NCBI GenBank assembly: GCA_002753395.1
Contig: PEAB01000013.1
Coordinates: 1 to 59,081, forward strand
DNA from: Nitrospirae bacterium MYbinv3
Lineage (GTDB): Bacteria > Nitrospirota > Thermodesulfovibrionia > Thermodesulfovibrionales > Magnetobacteriaceae
Direction of reading: 5' to 3'
DNA: 59,081 nt
In this document: piece after piece, positions 1 through 8,727 of the stretch
Layout of the letters: the number at the start of each line of letters is the position of its first letter
Position numbering within the stretch: the first letter of the stretch is position 1
Position numbers and translations under genes: made by a program
The notes under the pieces: generated by a model
Databases searched by the model: none
Seen by the model: only the letters and a program-made list of their open reading frames with translations
Told to the model about the DNA's origin: nothing

Positions 1-345
1 TCACTGAAAACACATATAACCTATTGATATCTAAGCAATCTATTGTAAGATCATTACGAAAAAAACATTTTATACCCACAGCAAAACTGTTGTAAAAAGC
101 CATTCGGCAAATTCATTGAGAATTGCTGGGGGTGAGGGGAGGGTGTTAAGTTTACTGTCGCCACTACTTGTGCAGGTCTAACCAAAGTATTTATTTACTA
201 ATGTAAAGCATTCATGTATTATAGATTTAAGATTGTTATTATACGTATACAAGTAGAGAAAAGATGATGAGGGATTGATATAAAAAGACAGGAGTATATA
301 CCTTCCTCCAAGGGGGAACATCTTTGAGCGTTAAAGGACGCAGGA
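1..345. other. Gene-free left edge
   Basis: No coding region is supported here. Positions 112-128 (minus) carry a 17-nt sequence identical to positions 16909-16925 (plus) and nearly identical to 58976 onward, so part of a dispersed repeat is present. The rest is AT-rich and probably holds the promoter of the kinase gene, but I cannot place a convincing -35/-10 pair. Confidence 0.5.
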
Positions 346-1080
346 TTGGATGTCATGCAAGGGGAAGCAGGAGAAGCAGCGGTGGAGAATCGCTGCGATA
401 AAGAAGACGAATTTAATTGTATTGGTGTTTTGTCATGTAAGTTGTCACATGAGATAAATAATTATTTGACAAACGCTATCTTAGCTGTACAGATTATGAA
501 TTTAAAGATAGGGCATTTGGCCAACGACCCTATCGTCTTGCAAAATATAAATGCCATCGAAAAGAGTTTAGATCTTGCCTCTCATGCAGCAAGCCAACTT
601 TTGACTATTAACAAACTGACTAAGGCAGGCTTTGAACGTATAGATGTAAATGCGCTTTTAAAAAGCGTTATAAGGGATTTGGCTGGCGTGTTGAAAGATA
701 TAGAGGTTTATTATGAGTTGTCTGACATCCCTGATGTGAAAGCCCACTGTTTGGCTTTAAAAAGAATCCTTATAAATCTACTTATAAACTCCATCGAATC
801 TATGCCGGAGGGCAAGGGCAGGATCACCTTATCAACCAGCTTGTTGGGCGATAAAGTAGAGATAGGCGTCCACGATACGGGTTGTGGTATTGCTAAAGAG
901 GACATACCAAAGGTGTTTGACCCTTTTTACTCAACAAAGAATAAGACGGTTAGGTTGGGACTGGGGCTTGCCGTTGTCCACGAGTTAATCAAACAGCACG
1001 ATGGCAACGTAGAACTTAAAAGTAAACCAAACAAAGGTACAAGGGTTACAATAACCTTGCCTGTTGCTAATATCCGATGA
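346..1080 (+). CDS. Soluble sensor histidine kinase
   Basis: Autophosphorylating histidine kinase of a two-component system; partner is the response regulator that overlaps its end by 4 nt (ATGA). The 244-aa protein has no membrane segment and no recognisable input domain, so it probably senses a cytoplasmic cue or a partner protein. The DHp helix carries the H-box LSHEINN (His35). The HATPase domain shows the N-box around Asn148, the DTGCGI motif (177-182) and the GLGLAV G2 box (205-210). The start is a TTG at 346; an in-frame ATG at 355 is an alternative three codons later. Family assignment is firm; the signal is unknown. Confidence 0.9.
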   Translation: MDVMQGEAGEAAVENRCDKEDEFNCIGVLSCKLSHEINNYLTNAILAVQIMNLKIGHLANDPIVLQNINAIEKSLDLASHAASQLLTINKLTKAGFERIDVNALLKSVIRDLAGVLKDIEVYYELSDIPDVKAHCLALKRILINLLINSIESMPEGKGRITLSTSLLGDKVEIGVHDTGCGIAKEDIPKVFDPFYSTKNKTVRLGLGLAVVHELIKQHDGNVELKSKPNKGTRVTITLPVANIR

Positions 1081-1730
1081 AAAAATTGCTTATTGTAGAC
1101 GATAACGCCGACATAAGGCGCCAAGTTGTTGATATACTACATGGAGCCGGTTATTACGTCGAGGATGCAGCTAATGCTAAAGAGGCCATTGACAAGACCA
1201 TCCTCAATAGCTATGACGTCGTGCTGCTGGATGCAATAATGCCAGGCATGAAAGGTATTGAAGCTATCAAAGAGATAAAACAGTTAAGACCAAAGACAAA
1301 GATTGTTATTATTACCGCCTTTGCAACAATTGAAAATGCCATAGATTCCATCAAACGGGGGGCTGTAGACTATCTGCCAAAACCCTTTAAAATAGAAGAA
1401 CTCCTCAATACCGTAAAACGTGAGTTGCAAGAGAGCATCTTTGAGACCCAGCTTGAAACAGGCAATATGGACTTCGTTCTCAACACCATATCAAATCCGA
1501 TCAGGCGTAAGTTGATAAAACTCATAAACCAGAAATCAATGCGTTTTATGGAATTAAATAGTGAACTTGCCCTGGTTGACCATACAAGGCTGGTGTTCCA
1601 CCTTAAACAGCTTAAAAAATCCGGCATTATCACACAGAACAACCAAAGGGCATACGTTATTACAGATAAAGGGATTAGGGTCTATAGGAGCATGATGATA
1701 CTAGAAACCTACCTAATAACTAACTCCTAA
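1077..1730 (+). CDS. Response regulator with winged-helix output domain
   Basis: Receiver domain (residues 1-120) with the acidic pair Asp8/Asp9, phosphoacceptor Asp52, Thr80 and Lys102. It is followed by about 90 residues that resemble an ArsR-like winged helix (NPIRRKLIKLI, then LVFHLKQLKKSGII as the likely recognition helix and wing) rather than an OmpR, NarL or NtrC output domain. It should bind DNA under control of the upstream kinase, with which it is translationally coupled. The winged-helix assignment rests on pattern similarity only. Targets are unknown; the tmRNA/smpB and tolC loci downstream lie beyond repeat-filled DNA and are not obviously linked. Confidence 0.88.
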   Translation: MKKLLIVDDNADIRRQVVDILHGAGYYVEDAANAKEAIDKTILNSYDVVLLDAIMPGMKGIEAIKEIKQLRPKTKIVIITAFATIENAIDSIKRGAVDYLPKPFKIEELLNTVKRELQESIFETQLETGNMDFVLNTISNPIRRKLIKLINQKSMRFMELNSELALVDHTRLVFHLKQLKKSGIITQNNQRAYVITDKGIRVYRSMMILETYLITNS

Positions 1731-2188
1731 CCTCCCACCATAAAAGAATAAACTAAAAACGTATCTTTTTTATATTTCATGGTAACTATGCTTTTACGCT
1801 TTCTGGATTCCTGCTTACCCCTGTTCAAGCCAGGGGCAGGCTGTGGAATGACATATTTGGAAAACGCTCATTACTGTCATTCCCACGAAAGTGGGAATCC
1901 ATAGTCTTGAAACCATGAACATTTTTACCTGACTGCCGTCTCCGTTGCACCTAATAAGGATCGGTGCATTGGGTCTTATACCAAGATAAGTCAGGTTTGC
2001 AAAAATCTTGTCATTCCCGCGTAAGCGGGAATCCACTCCGTAATCCCGTTAAGACGCATAGATTCCTGCTTTCGCAGGAATGACATTTTCATGTTATTGG
2101 ATGTCAAGGTCAAAATCTTTTTGCAAACTCCATTTAGTTTAGTATAGTTAGCGGATTGGGGCTTTTTTTATTTACTAACAGCTTTTAA
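1731..2188. repeat. Intergenic repeat cluster with dRS3-like hairpins
   Basis: No gene is supported. The stretch contains hairpins of the ATTCCCGC-N4-GCGGGAAT type at about 1878-1901, 2011-2034 and 2061-2084, plus a variant at 1803-1853. The part from 1749 to about 1920 matches 15064-15345 closely but lacks a 128-bp insert found there, so it is a related unoccupied copy. A T-run at 2164-2170 lies near the tmRNA 3' end. I see no clear intrinsic terminator for ssrA. Confidence 0.8.
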
Positions 2189-2542
2189 TGGTGGAGGCGG
2201 CGGGAGTCGAACCCGCGTCCGAGAGCACTACTTCCAAGCGTCTACATGCTTATCCTGTCCTTTTTTCTATCTCGGGCCCTTTAAACCATACAGGCAAGTC
2301 CTCGAGGACCCAATCCTCTTTTTTCTCGTACAAGGTGCAGAGGCATCCACCCCATACCAGCCTGCTTTATGACGCTAACTCCCGACCACAGACACCTTCA
2401 GGAGCAGCGTGCCGCATTTTTTTACGCGGCGAGTGCTAGTTCGTTGTTGGCTTTTGTAAAAGTCTCCGTCCTTTTAACGTGCTGACGGAACTCACGGCAT
2501 GCAACCTGAACCTCATAACCCCCGTCGAAACCGTACGCCCCC
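2189..2542 (-). ncRNA. ssrA: tmRNA (transfer-messenger RNA)
   Basis: Rescues stalled ribosomes by trans-translation with SmpB. Read on the minus strand, the 5' end begins GGGGGCGTACGG followed by the TTTCGACGGGG signature. The 3' end contains the T-arm GGTTCGACTCC and ends in CCTCCACCA with an encoded CCA. The 5' GGGGGCG pairs with 3' CGCCTCC (one G-U) as the acceptor stem. The resume codon GCC starts the tag ANNELALAA (minus strand, 2451 to 2425) followed by TAA at 2424-2422, so the appended tag would be AANNELALAA including the tRNA-borne alanine. It starts 2 nt beyond the smpB stop codon, so partner RNA and protein are adjacent. Length is 354 nt. Confidence 0.97.
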
Positions 2543-2544
2543 AT

Positions 2545-2988
2545 TTATTGTTTCATTGCGCGTTGGATCTCGCGCTTAGCATCTCGCTCCTTTATAGCTT
2601 CGCGTTTTTCATATTGTCTCTTACCCTTACACAACCCTACTGCAACCTTTATAAACTGCCCCTTGGTGTATATCTTTAGGGGTATCAACGTGTACCCCTT
2701 TTGGGCAGTCTTGCCTACTAACTTTTTAAGCTCCTTTTTGTTTAGAAGGAGCTTTCTACTCCTAAGTGGCTCATGGTTGTTGATATTCCCATGACTGTAA
2801 GAACTTACGTGACAGTTTAGCAAAAAAGGTTCATTTTCCTTTATTAACACATAACTATCTTTCAGGTGAACCCGCTTCTGCCGTATGGCCTTTACCTCAG
2901 TCCCTTTCAGGCAGATGCCAGCCTCATAAGACTCTTCCACAAAATAATCGTACAGCGCCTTTCTGTTATCAGCATATATCTGGTTCAT
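2545..2988 (-). CDS. smpB: SsrA-binding protein SmpB
   Basis: Small basic protein that binds the tRNA-like domain of tmRNA and brings it to stalled ribosomes. The 147-aa product shows family signatures: N-terminal NRKALYDYF, GICLKGTEVKAIR, and the lysine/arginine-rich C-terminal tail that occupies the mRNA channel. I chose the ATG at 2988 (MNQIYADN), because the frame extends upstream by seven residues (to 3009) that are not typical of SmpB. No Shine-Dalgarno sequence precedes 2988. A TTTACA-18-TATATT promoter places transcription start at about the A of the ATG, so the mRNA may be leaderless. ssrA follows immediately downstream. Confidence 0.95.
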   Translation of the reverse strand: MNQIYADNRKALYDYFVEESYEAGICLKGTEVKAIRQKRVHLKDSYVLIKENEPFLLNCHVSSYSHGNINNHEPLRSRKLLLNKKELKKLVGKTAQKGYTLIPLKIYTKGQFIKVAVGLCKGKRQYEKREAIKERDAKREIQRAMKQ

Positions 2989-2993
2989 ACTAT

Positions 2994-3023
2994 AATATAC
3001 CACGAACAAGTATTCTTTGTAAA
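2994..3023 (-). promoter_or_regulatory. Candidate promoter of smpB
   Basis: On the minus strand TTTACA (3023-3018) is separated by 18 nt from TATATT (2999-2994). Predicted transcription start falls at about 2987-2988, at the smpB ATG. Confidence 0.5.
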
Positions 3024-3432
3024 TATCTTAATGGGCGCAGGGCAATCGCATTTAAAAACTTGACGCATTGTTCGTTGACCTTAGGGATTGTCAGAACAAG
3101 GATTAAACGGATGGAAGGATTTGCAGGATATATATTCATAGCCTTGATACATTTTATTCGTTTTGTTACCTAAATCCTGTCAATCCCTTAATCCGTTAAA
3201 TCATGGTTCAGACAGTTTTTTCAAATGCGATTGCCCTGCATGGCGGGTGCATAAGAAAGTCGTGGGAAATTATGTCATTCCTGCGAAAGCAGGAATCTAT
3301 TAGCTTGTGGATTGCCATGTCGAGCTCGGCAATGACAGGACGACCCATAAGTTTCTTATGCACCCGGTCAAAGGGGACGAGTTCCCTTTTTTTCATGCCT
3401 CGTATTATAATACGTTGTAAAAACTAAGGTGT
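3010..3432. repeat. Repeat-filled spacer between smpB and tolC
   Basis: Apart from the smpB promoter, the stretch is made of repeats. About 3088-3213 is a divergent copy of the GTCTGAAC-ended element. 3245-3365 is a GGGTGCATAAGAAA-ended element containing a dRS3-like hairpin at 3274-3298. About 3366-3392 is a fragment of the GC-rich GGTCAAAGGGGACGAG repeat. No coding signal beyond short shadows. Confidence 0.75.
3245..3365. mobile_element. MITE-like element with GGGTGCATAAGAAA ends
   Basis: A 121-bp element bounded by perfect 14-bp terminal inverted repeats, GGGTGCATAAGAAA (3245-3258) and TTTCTTATGCACCC (3352-3365). It has no coding capacity. Related full-length copies lie at 9992-10186 and 57796-57918, and a solo end at 29913-29926. 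I see no clear target-site duplication. The mobilising transposase is not in this window. Confidence 0.7.
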
Positions 3433-4821
3433 ATGTTGATAAAGAAAACACACAAGTTTCTAAAATACAAGTTTAACGGCGTTCCCATTGTCATGGCGCT
3501 TTTAAGTGTCCTTGTTGTGATGTATCCAGAGCTGTGTTATCCACAAAACGGTCAGGATGAAGACATTGAGGTGGTGGACATATCAAAGGATGTCATTACT
3601 ATCACGGAAGGACTTAACATAGCCACGCAGAGCAGCCGTATAATCAACATCGCCTCTCATAACGTCGACATTGCTGACACAGAGTCAGAACTGGCAATGG
3701 CTGCCTTGCGTCCCTCCGTGGATGCTAACATTGGCCATACCTCCTTGTACAACCAACCTGGCGCCTTATTTAATAACAACAAGGTCAACACGGCCAATAA
3801 AAACTCGCTATTTTTTGGCATCACCGTCAAACACATCATCTACGACTTCGGTGTCAACAGCTACAGATATAACGAGTCTTTAGTGGCCATTGACAAGACC
3901 AAACTCGATGTTCATAGAGTAAAAAATATCATCGCCTTAAACTATCTCTTAGCTTGCTATGAGCTGCTTGAGACGGATAGGCTCATCTACGTTGCCTTAA
4001 GAGAGGTTGAGCAGCTTAAGGCACACAGAGATGTGACCCAGACCCTCTTCAATGAGGGCGTGATTACAAGAAACGATTTCCTTGCAGCAAACGTAAAATT
4101 GGCAGATGCAAATCAACGCCTCCTGAGTCTCAAAAACCTCAGAACCCTCAACGCTTCAAGGATCAACTACTTCCTCACCAGACCACTTATGGGTGAGGTG
4201 ACACTTGTGGATAACTTGCCTCAACCACCGGTGCTTGCTGGGCTTGAGGTATACTGGAAACTCGCTCAGTCACAGAGGATGGAGGTCAAGATGGCAGATA
4301 AGCAAATAGAGATTCTACAGATTGAATCAAAGATGAAGATGGCCACCTACTATCCTAAGTTCTTCATTCAGGGCGGTTTTAACTACACCGAGAACAGATA
4401 CCTGGTACATGAAGGCAACTGGTCAGTTGCCATTGGCGCCGATCTAAATATATTTAACGGTGGCGCTACAAAATCCGAGGTCTCTAAGATAAAGCACAAG
4501 ATAGCACAACAATCAGAGGAACGTAAGAAAATCATAGATGACATAAAACTTGAGGTAGAAAAGAGCTACCTCGATACAAAAACCGCCTTAGAAAAGCTCA
4601 AGGTCACACAGGCAGCCATTGCCCAGGGACATGAAAACCTCAGGATCAATAAGGCTCGCTACGAAGAAGGACAAGGCACAGCTACCGACATCCTTGACGC
4701 CATTGCCCTATTGGCCCAAGCTGAGTCAAACTATTACAGGGCGCTCTTTGAACTCAAACGCTCCTACGCTACCCTCTTATATGCAACGGCAACAGACGTT
4801 GTCCTGGAGTATAAACGATAA
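3433..4821 (+). CDS. TolC-family outer-membrane efflux channel
   Basis: Outer-membrane trimeric channel that would complete a tripartite pump with the EmrA-like adaptor 13 nt downstream and the EmrB-like MFS transporter further on. The 462-aa protein has an N-terminal signal (hydrophobic stretch about 17-36, ending near AVVMYPELCYPQ) followed by the duplicated, mainly alpha-helical OEP architecture with long coiled-coil segments (for example about 175-225 and 375-440). Length is normal for TolC/OprM-like proteins. The ATG at 3433 follows a short AAGG ribosome site. Substrate is unknown. Confidence 0.9.
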   Translation: MLIKKTHKFLKYKFNGVPIVMALLSVLVVMYPELCYPQNGQDEDIEVVDISKDVITITEGLNIATQSSRIINIASHNVDIADTESELAMAALRPSVDANIGHTSLYNQPGALFNNNKVNTANKNSLFFGITVKHIIYDFGVNSYRYNESLVAIDKTKLDVHRVKNIIALNYLLACYELLETDRLIYVALREVEQLKAHRDVTQTLFNEGVITRNDFLAANVKLADANQRLLSLKNLRTLNASRINYFLTRPLMGEVTLVDNLPQPPVLAGLEVYWKLAQSQRMEVKMADKQIEILQIESKMKMATYYPKFFIQGGFNYTENRYLVHEGNWSVAIGADLNIFNGGATKSEVSKIKHKIAQQSEERKKIIDDIKLEVEKSYLDTKTALEKLKVTQAAIAQGHENLRINKARYEEGQGTATDILDAIALLAQAESNYYRALFELKRSYATLLYATATDVVLEYKR

Positions 4822-4834
4822 GATGAGGATGTAG

Positions 4835-5947
4835 ATGGAAATAAACGGTACAACAATGATTGATAAACCTAGTAATAAGGAGTCTCATAAAAAAAGGAAT
4901 GCAATAGCTGTAGTCTTCATCCTTGCCGTAATAGGAACTGTGACCACGTACATGTATTATTCCTACAACGCCAAATATGTGAAGACAGACGATGCCTTTG
5001 TAGATGGCGCAATACACACAGTTGCCTCAAAAATACCCGGTACGGTAACGGAGGTTGTCGTCAAAGATAACGAGTTCGTTAAGAAGGGGCAGCCACTTGT
5101 TGTCCTTGACGCCGTGGATTACGACGTGAAGGAACAAGAGGCCAGGGCAGGGTATGAGGCCGAACGGGCAAAACTCAATGAGGTAGAAGCAAAGATCGAG
5201 ACGGCAAAGCGGCAGCTGCTGGAGATGAATGAGCGGCTAAAGAGTGCGCAGGCCAACCTCAATGCACACCACGCAGACCTTGAACAATCTGAAAAGGACA
5301 TCAGACGGGCAGAGAATCTGTATAAAAAAGAGGCCATATCAAAAGAGCGCTATGAAAAGACGCTCACTACACGCGACGTCAAGGCTGCCGAGATGGAAGC
5401 TGCTCTTAAACAGGTCAGCCTAAGCGAACAGACCATTGAGACCCAAAAAGCGATCATACGTCAGGTTGAGACGTCTAAGGTTACACAGGAGCTGCTCATT
5501 AAGCAAAAAGAGGCCACTCTGGCTCAGGTACAATTAAACGTGGATTACACAAAGGTCTATGCCCCTGCTGACGGCTACGTAAATAAGAAGTCTGTGGAGA
5601 TGGGCAATCGGATACAGGCTGGTCAACCCCTTATGGCCATTGTCCCACTGGGAGACGTGTGGGTTGTGGCTAACTTCAAAGAGACACAGCTCAGTAAGAT
5701 TAAGCCAGGTCAGAGTGTCTCGATCAAGGTCGACGCCTACCCTGGCAAGGTTTTTAGCGGTAAGATCGACAGCATCATGGCAGGTACGGGGGCGGTCTTT
5801 TCACTCTTCCCGCCGGAGAACGCTACCGGCCACTACGTAAAGATAGTCCAACGCATATCCGTAAAAATCCTTCTGGATAAAGGCTCAGACGCGGTTCATA
5901 CCCTCAGAGTCGGTATGTCTGTCGTCCCCACCGTCATGGTACAATAA
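4835..5947 (+). CDS. EmrA/HlyD-type periplasmic adaptor
   Basis: Membrane-fusion protein linking an inner-membrane MFS exporter to TolC. It has a short cytoplasmic N-terminus, one membrane anchor (about residues 23-43), the split lipoyl motif (VTEVVVKDNEFVKKGQPLVVLD) and a long alpha-helical hairpin (about 95-220). The second lipoyl half (VYAPADGYV) and a beta-barrel domain follow. The 370-aa length fits EmrA. It lies 13 nt after tolC, clearly one operon. Its natural transporter partner, emrB, is 1.25 kb downstream beyond an inserted Rpn gene on the other strand. Confidence 0.9.
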   Translation: MEINGTTMIDKPSNKESHKKRNAIAVVFILAVIGTVTTYMYYSYNAKYVKTDDAFVDGAIHTVASKIPGTVTEVVVKDNEFVKKGQPLVVLDAVDYDVKEQEARAGYEAERAKLNEVEAKIETAKRQLLEMNERLKSAQANLNAHHADLEQSEKDIRRAENLYKKEAISKERYEKTLTTRDVKAAEMEAALKQVSLSEQTIETQKAIIRQVETSKVTQELLIKQKEATLAQVQLNVDYTKVYAPADGYVNKKSVEMGNRIQAGQPLMAIVPLGDVWVVANFKETQLSKIKPGQSVSIKVDAYPGKVFSGKIDSIMAGTGAVFSLFPPENATGHYVKIVQRISVKILLDKGSDAVHTLRVGMSVVPTVMVQ

Positions 5948-6002
5948 CCCTCTCTAAGTACATGGACATAAGTATTTATACATATTTAGGATTGAGTATT
6001 AT

Positions 6003-6058
6003 GGGGTCAAGGGGACTGGTCCCCTTGTGGGTGGGTCTAAGGGAGGGCAAAGCCCTCA
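6003..6058 (+). repeat. GC-rich dispersed repeat (copy in emrA-emrB gap)
   Basis: Begins GGGGTCAAGGGGACTGGTCC and continues with a second palindrome GAGGGCAAAGCCCTC. Both halves can form hairpins. The family recurs about every 4-5 kb in this window, always between genes or at their ends. This copy lies between emrA and the Rpn gene. Confidence 0.8.
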
Positions 6059-6143
6059 CTTCTTTCCCTTTTCTTTTATATAATAATTATGAGCAGGTAC
6101 TTAACACAAACTTACAACAGTGAGCCACTACCGATTCCATGCG

Positions 6144-7070
6144 TTATTTGTTGAGTGCATTATTTAGGACATCTACAGAGGTAGCCCTTCTTATCAGTTC
6201 TTTGAATTGCTCTAATTTTTCTATATCTCCTATGTTTCTAACATCATCCATAAGCTCAAACCCTTTCTCTCCATACTTGATCTCAAGTAACACCTCTATT
6301 CCTTCAACTAACCCCTTGAGTCTTCCCCTACGCTCCCCCTCAATCAATCCCTTACGCTCTCCCTGTTCAAACGAGTACTCTCTCGCCCCCCGATCATCCT
6401 GTAATCTCATCAGCCAATAATCATAAACTTCAAGCTCTTCCTTGCTCCACTGCACCTTATTCGCAATGTCATACGCCTCTCTTATCTCCATAAAGTCAGC
6501 ACTCTTGGGTATCATATTCAAAGAACTGGCATTTTTTATAAAATGTATCCACTTATCTACGACACTCTCTAACTCATCCTCCTGTTTGTTAAACTTTTGC
6601 AGCTCTATAAAATTAAACTCAAGCTCCTTCAATTCCTGCTTTAACGTATCCGTATTGAGTATAAGATGCCTTGTCAAATAACCATCTCCCTCAAATATGT
6701 TAAAGTCCAATACCCCTATATATATCACCTGATTTAACTTGGGGTAGCTCTCTCCTATATCTAACTGTGCAACGTAGGCCTTGCTCGTATAATACACGAC
6801 ACGTTTCTCAAATCCCTTTTGCTGCTGTATCTGTATCTCAACTATGAATGTGACATTTCGCTTATCTGTTGCATGTATATCTAATACCGACTCTTTTAAC
6901 CCCAATATCCTTGGTACCTGAAATGGATTTAATAGCGTTATACTGTCTATCGCTCTATCACCTCTGAGGTCCAAGACCGCATTTAAAAAGGATATCAGTA
7001 TCTCCTTCTTATTCTCATTGCCAAAAACCCGCTTAAACGCTATATCACTTCTTACATCTACAAACTGCAT
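6144..7070 (-). CDS. Rpn-family recombination-promoting nuclease / PD-(D/E)XK transposase-like protein
   Basis: A 308-aa Rpn/YhgA-like protein: endonuclease of the PD-(D/E)XK fold known to promote RecA-independent recombination. It starts with the family hallmark MQFVDVRSDIAFKRVFGNE. The catalytic core shows VLDIHA (Asp) and FIVEIQIQ (E-x-Q), followed by KRVVYYTSKAYVAQL. The C-terminus has short Glu/Gly/Arg-rich repeats (EGERKGLIEGERRGRLKG). It lies on the opposite strand between emrA and emrB, which looks like an insertion into an efflux operon. A close paralogue is at 57965-58969; the two share the whole domain layout. Confidence 0.9.
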   Translation of the reverse strand: MQFVDVRSDIAFKRVFGNENKKEILISFLNAVLDLRGDRAIDSITLLNPFQVPRILGLKESVLDIHATDKRNVTFIVEIQIQQQKGFEKRVVYYTSKAYVAQLDIGESYPKLNQVIYIGVLDFNIFEGDGYLTRHLILNTDTLKQELKELEFNFIELQKFNKQEDELESVVDKWIHFIKNASSLNMIPKSADFMEIREAYDIANKVQWSKEELEVYDYWLMRLQDDRGAREYSFEQGERKGLIEGERRGRLKGLVEGIEVLLEIKYGEKGFELMDDVRNIGDIEKLEQFKELIRRATSVDVLNNALNK

Positions 7071-7197
7071 AATTTATTCTAACATAATCTTAAGAGAAAA
7101 CAACACGTTACCTCCAGCCTCAATTTCCCTTGACAATATCTTTGTCCTTATGTCAGAGTTACGAGCCGTAAGTGTAATTTGTTAAAGAGGTAAGAAG

Positions 7198-8727
7198 TTG
7201 AATAAGTGGGTTGTTGCTGTAAGTGTTATGCTCCCGACGTTGATCGAGATAATAGACACCTCGGTGGTTAATGTGTCGCTTGAGCACATACGGGGCAGCT
7301 TATCGGCGGGAATTGATGAGGCCACGTGGGCAATCACGGCATATCTCGTCTCAAATGCCATTATAATCCCGCTAACGGGGTGGTTGAGCAGGATGTTAGG
7401 CAGGAAGCTCTATCTGATACTGTCGATAACCGTTTTTACGGTGAGTTCGTTCTTGTGCGGTTCTGCTTGGAACCTGCAGAGCCTGATTGTCTTCAGGATC
7501 ATACAGGGCATAGGAGGGGGAGCACTTCAACCGCTATCTCAGGCCATTTTGCTTGAGGCATTCCCTCACAGCCAGCATGGTATGGCGATGGCGCTCTTTG
7601 GAGTAGGTGTCATGTTTGGCCCTATCATCGGACCGTTACTTGGCGGGTGGATTACGGATAACTGGGCATGGCAGTGGATATTCTTTATAAACATCCCTAT
7701 TGGCGTATTATCTATCGTCATGTGTATGATAGTTATTACTGACCCGCCTTACATGAAAAGGGCAAAGATGAGTATTGATTATTGGGGGTTGGCTCTGCTT
7801 GTTGTAGGGCTTGCATCGATGCAGATAGTGTTGGAGAAGGGGCAGATGGAGGACTGGTTTGCATCTAATTATATATTCTGGTTGTCGGTGGTCTCGGTGT
7901 CTTCCATAATCATGTTTATAGTGGTGGAGTCTTTTACAGAGATGCCTATAGTGAATTTAAATACGTTTAAGAACCTGTCTTTTACAACGGGGAATGTTGT
8001 TATGTTTTTTGCCTTTCTTAACCTTTTTGCAAGCATCGTCCTGCTGCCTATATATTTACAGGGCATAATGGGTTACACGGCAACGATTGCCGGTAAGGTG
8101 CTTGGTCTTGGAGGTATTGCAACGCTCTTGACCATGCCTGTTGTGGGAATGTTGGTCAACAAGGTCAATCCTAAGTGGCTTATGGCCTCTGGCATATTGA
8201 TAGCCGCTGGTTCAACATATCTTATATCGCAGCTAAACCTGTATGTCGATTACAAGACGGTGTTTATCCCTCGTGTGTTGTTGGGGGTAGGGATGGGGCT
8301 GTTGTTTATCCCGCTTACGACGTTAACGATGTCAGGCATTAAGAGGGAGGAGATGGGAAACGCAACGGGTATATACAATCTGTTAAGAAATATAGGCGGC
8401 AGTGTTGGCGTGGCATTTGTCATGACGATGGTATCCAGACATTCACAGACGCATCAGTTTCAGCTTACCGAGCACCTGACCCCGTTTGATAGAAACTACC
8501 AGATGGCCTCCACTTACATAGCTAAAACGTTACAGTATCAGGGATACGGTGAGCATGTCTCCAATTATGCGGCTAATGGGATTATCTATAGCCAAACCAT
8601 TAGGCAGGCGACAGTACTTGCATTTAACGATGCCGCCTATTTTATATTTGTGGTGATGTTGTGTGTCCTGCCTTTAGTGTTTTTTATGAAACGTGGTAAG
8701 GCGCCCACACAACCAGGACTGCACTAA
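7198..8727 (+). CDS. EmrB-like DHA2-family MFS drug exporter
   Basis: Proton-driven multidrug exporter of 14 predicted membrane helices, DHA2 family (509 aa). It opens with PTLIEIIDTSVVNVSLEHIRG (helix 1, motif D1 region) and contains the motif A-like loop GWLSRMLGRKLYL and motif C GVGVMFGPIIGPLLGGWI. The TTG start at 7198 follows an AGAGGTAAG ribosome site. It should work with the adaptor at 4835 and TolC at 3433 although an Rpn gene now separates them. The insertion means it may rely on its own promoter in 7071-7197. The 3' end overlaps the convergent MFS gene by 4 nt. Confidence 0.9.
   Translation: MNKWVVAVSVMLPTLIEIIDTSVVNVSLEHIRGSLSAGIDEATWAITAYLVSNAIIIPLTGWLSRMLGRKLYLILSITVFTVSSFLCGSAWNLQSLIVFRIIQGIGGGALQPLSQAILLEAFPHSQHGMAMALFGVGVMFGPIIGPLLGGWITDNWAWQWIFFINIPIGVLSIVMCMIVITDPPYMKRAKMSIDYWGLALLVVGLASMQIVLEKGQMEDWFASNYIFWLSVVSVSSIIMFIVVESFTEMPIVNLNTFKNLSFTTGNVVMFFAFLNLFASIVLLPIYLQGIMGYTATIAGKVLGLGGIATLLTMPVVGMLVNKVNPKWLMASGILIAAGSTYLISQLNLYVDYKTVFIPRVLLGVGMGLLFIPLTTLTMSGIKREEMGNATGIYNLLRNIGGSVGVAFVMTMVSRHSQTHQFQLTEHLTPFDRNYQMASTYIAKTLQYQGYGEHVSNYAANGIIYSQTIRQATVLAFNDAAYFIFVVMLCVLPLVFFMKRGKAPTQPGLH

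Noticed and set aside
1800-2085. CRISPR array from repeated hairpins
   Set aside because: Units are palindromic, irregularly spaced, and dispersed over the whole window; no cas genes.
2188-2439. Plus-strand ORF of 83 aa over the tmRNA
   Set aside because: It lies entirely antisense to ssrA and reads its T-arm and tag region as codons; no ribosome site.
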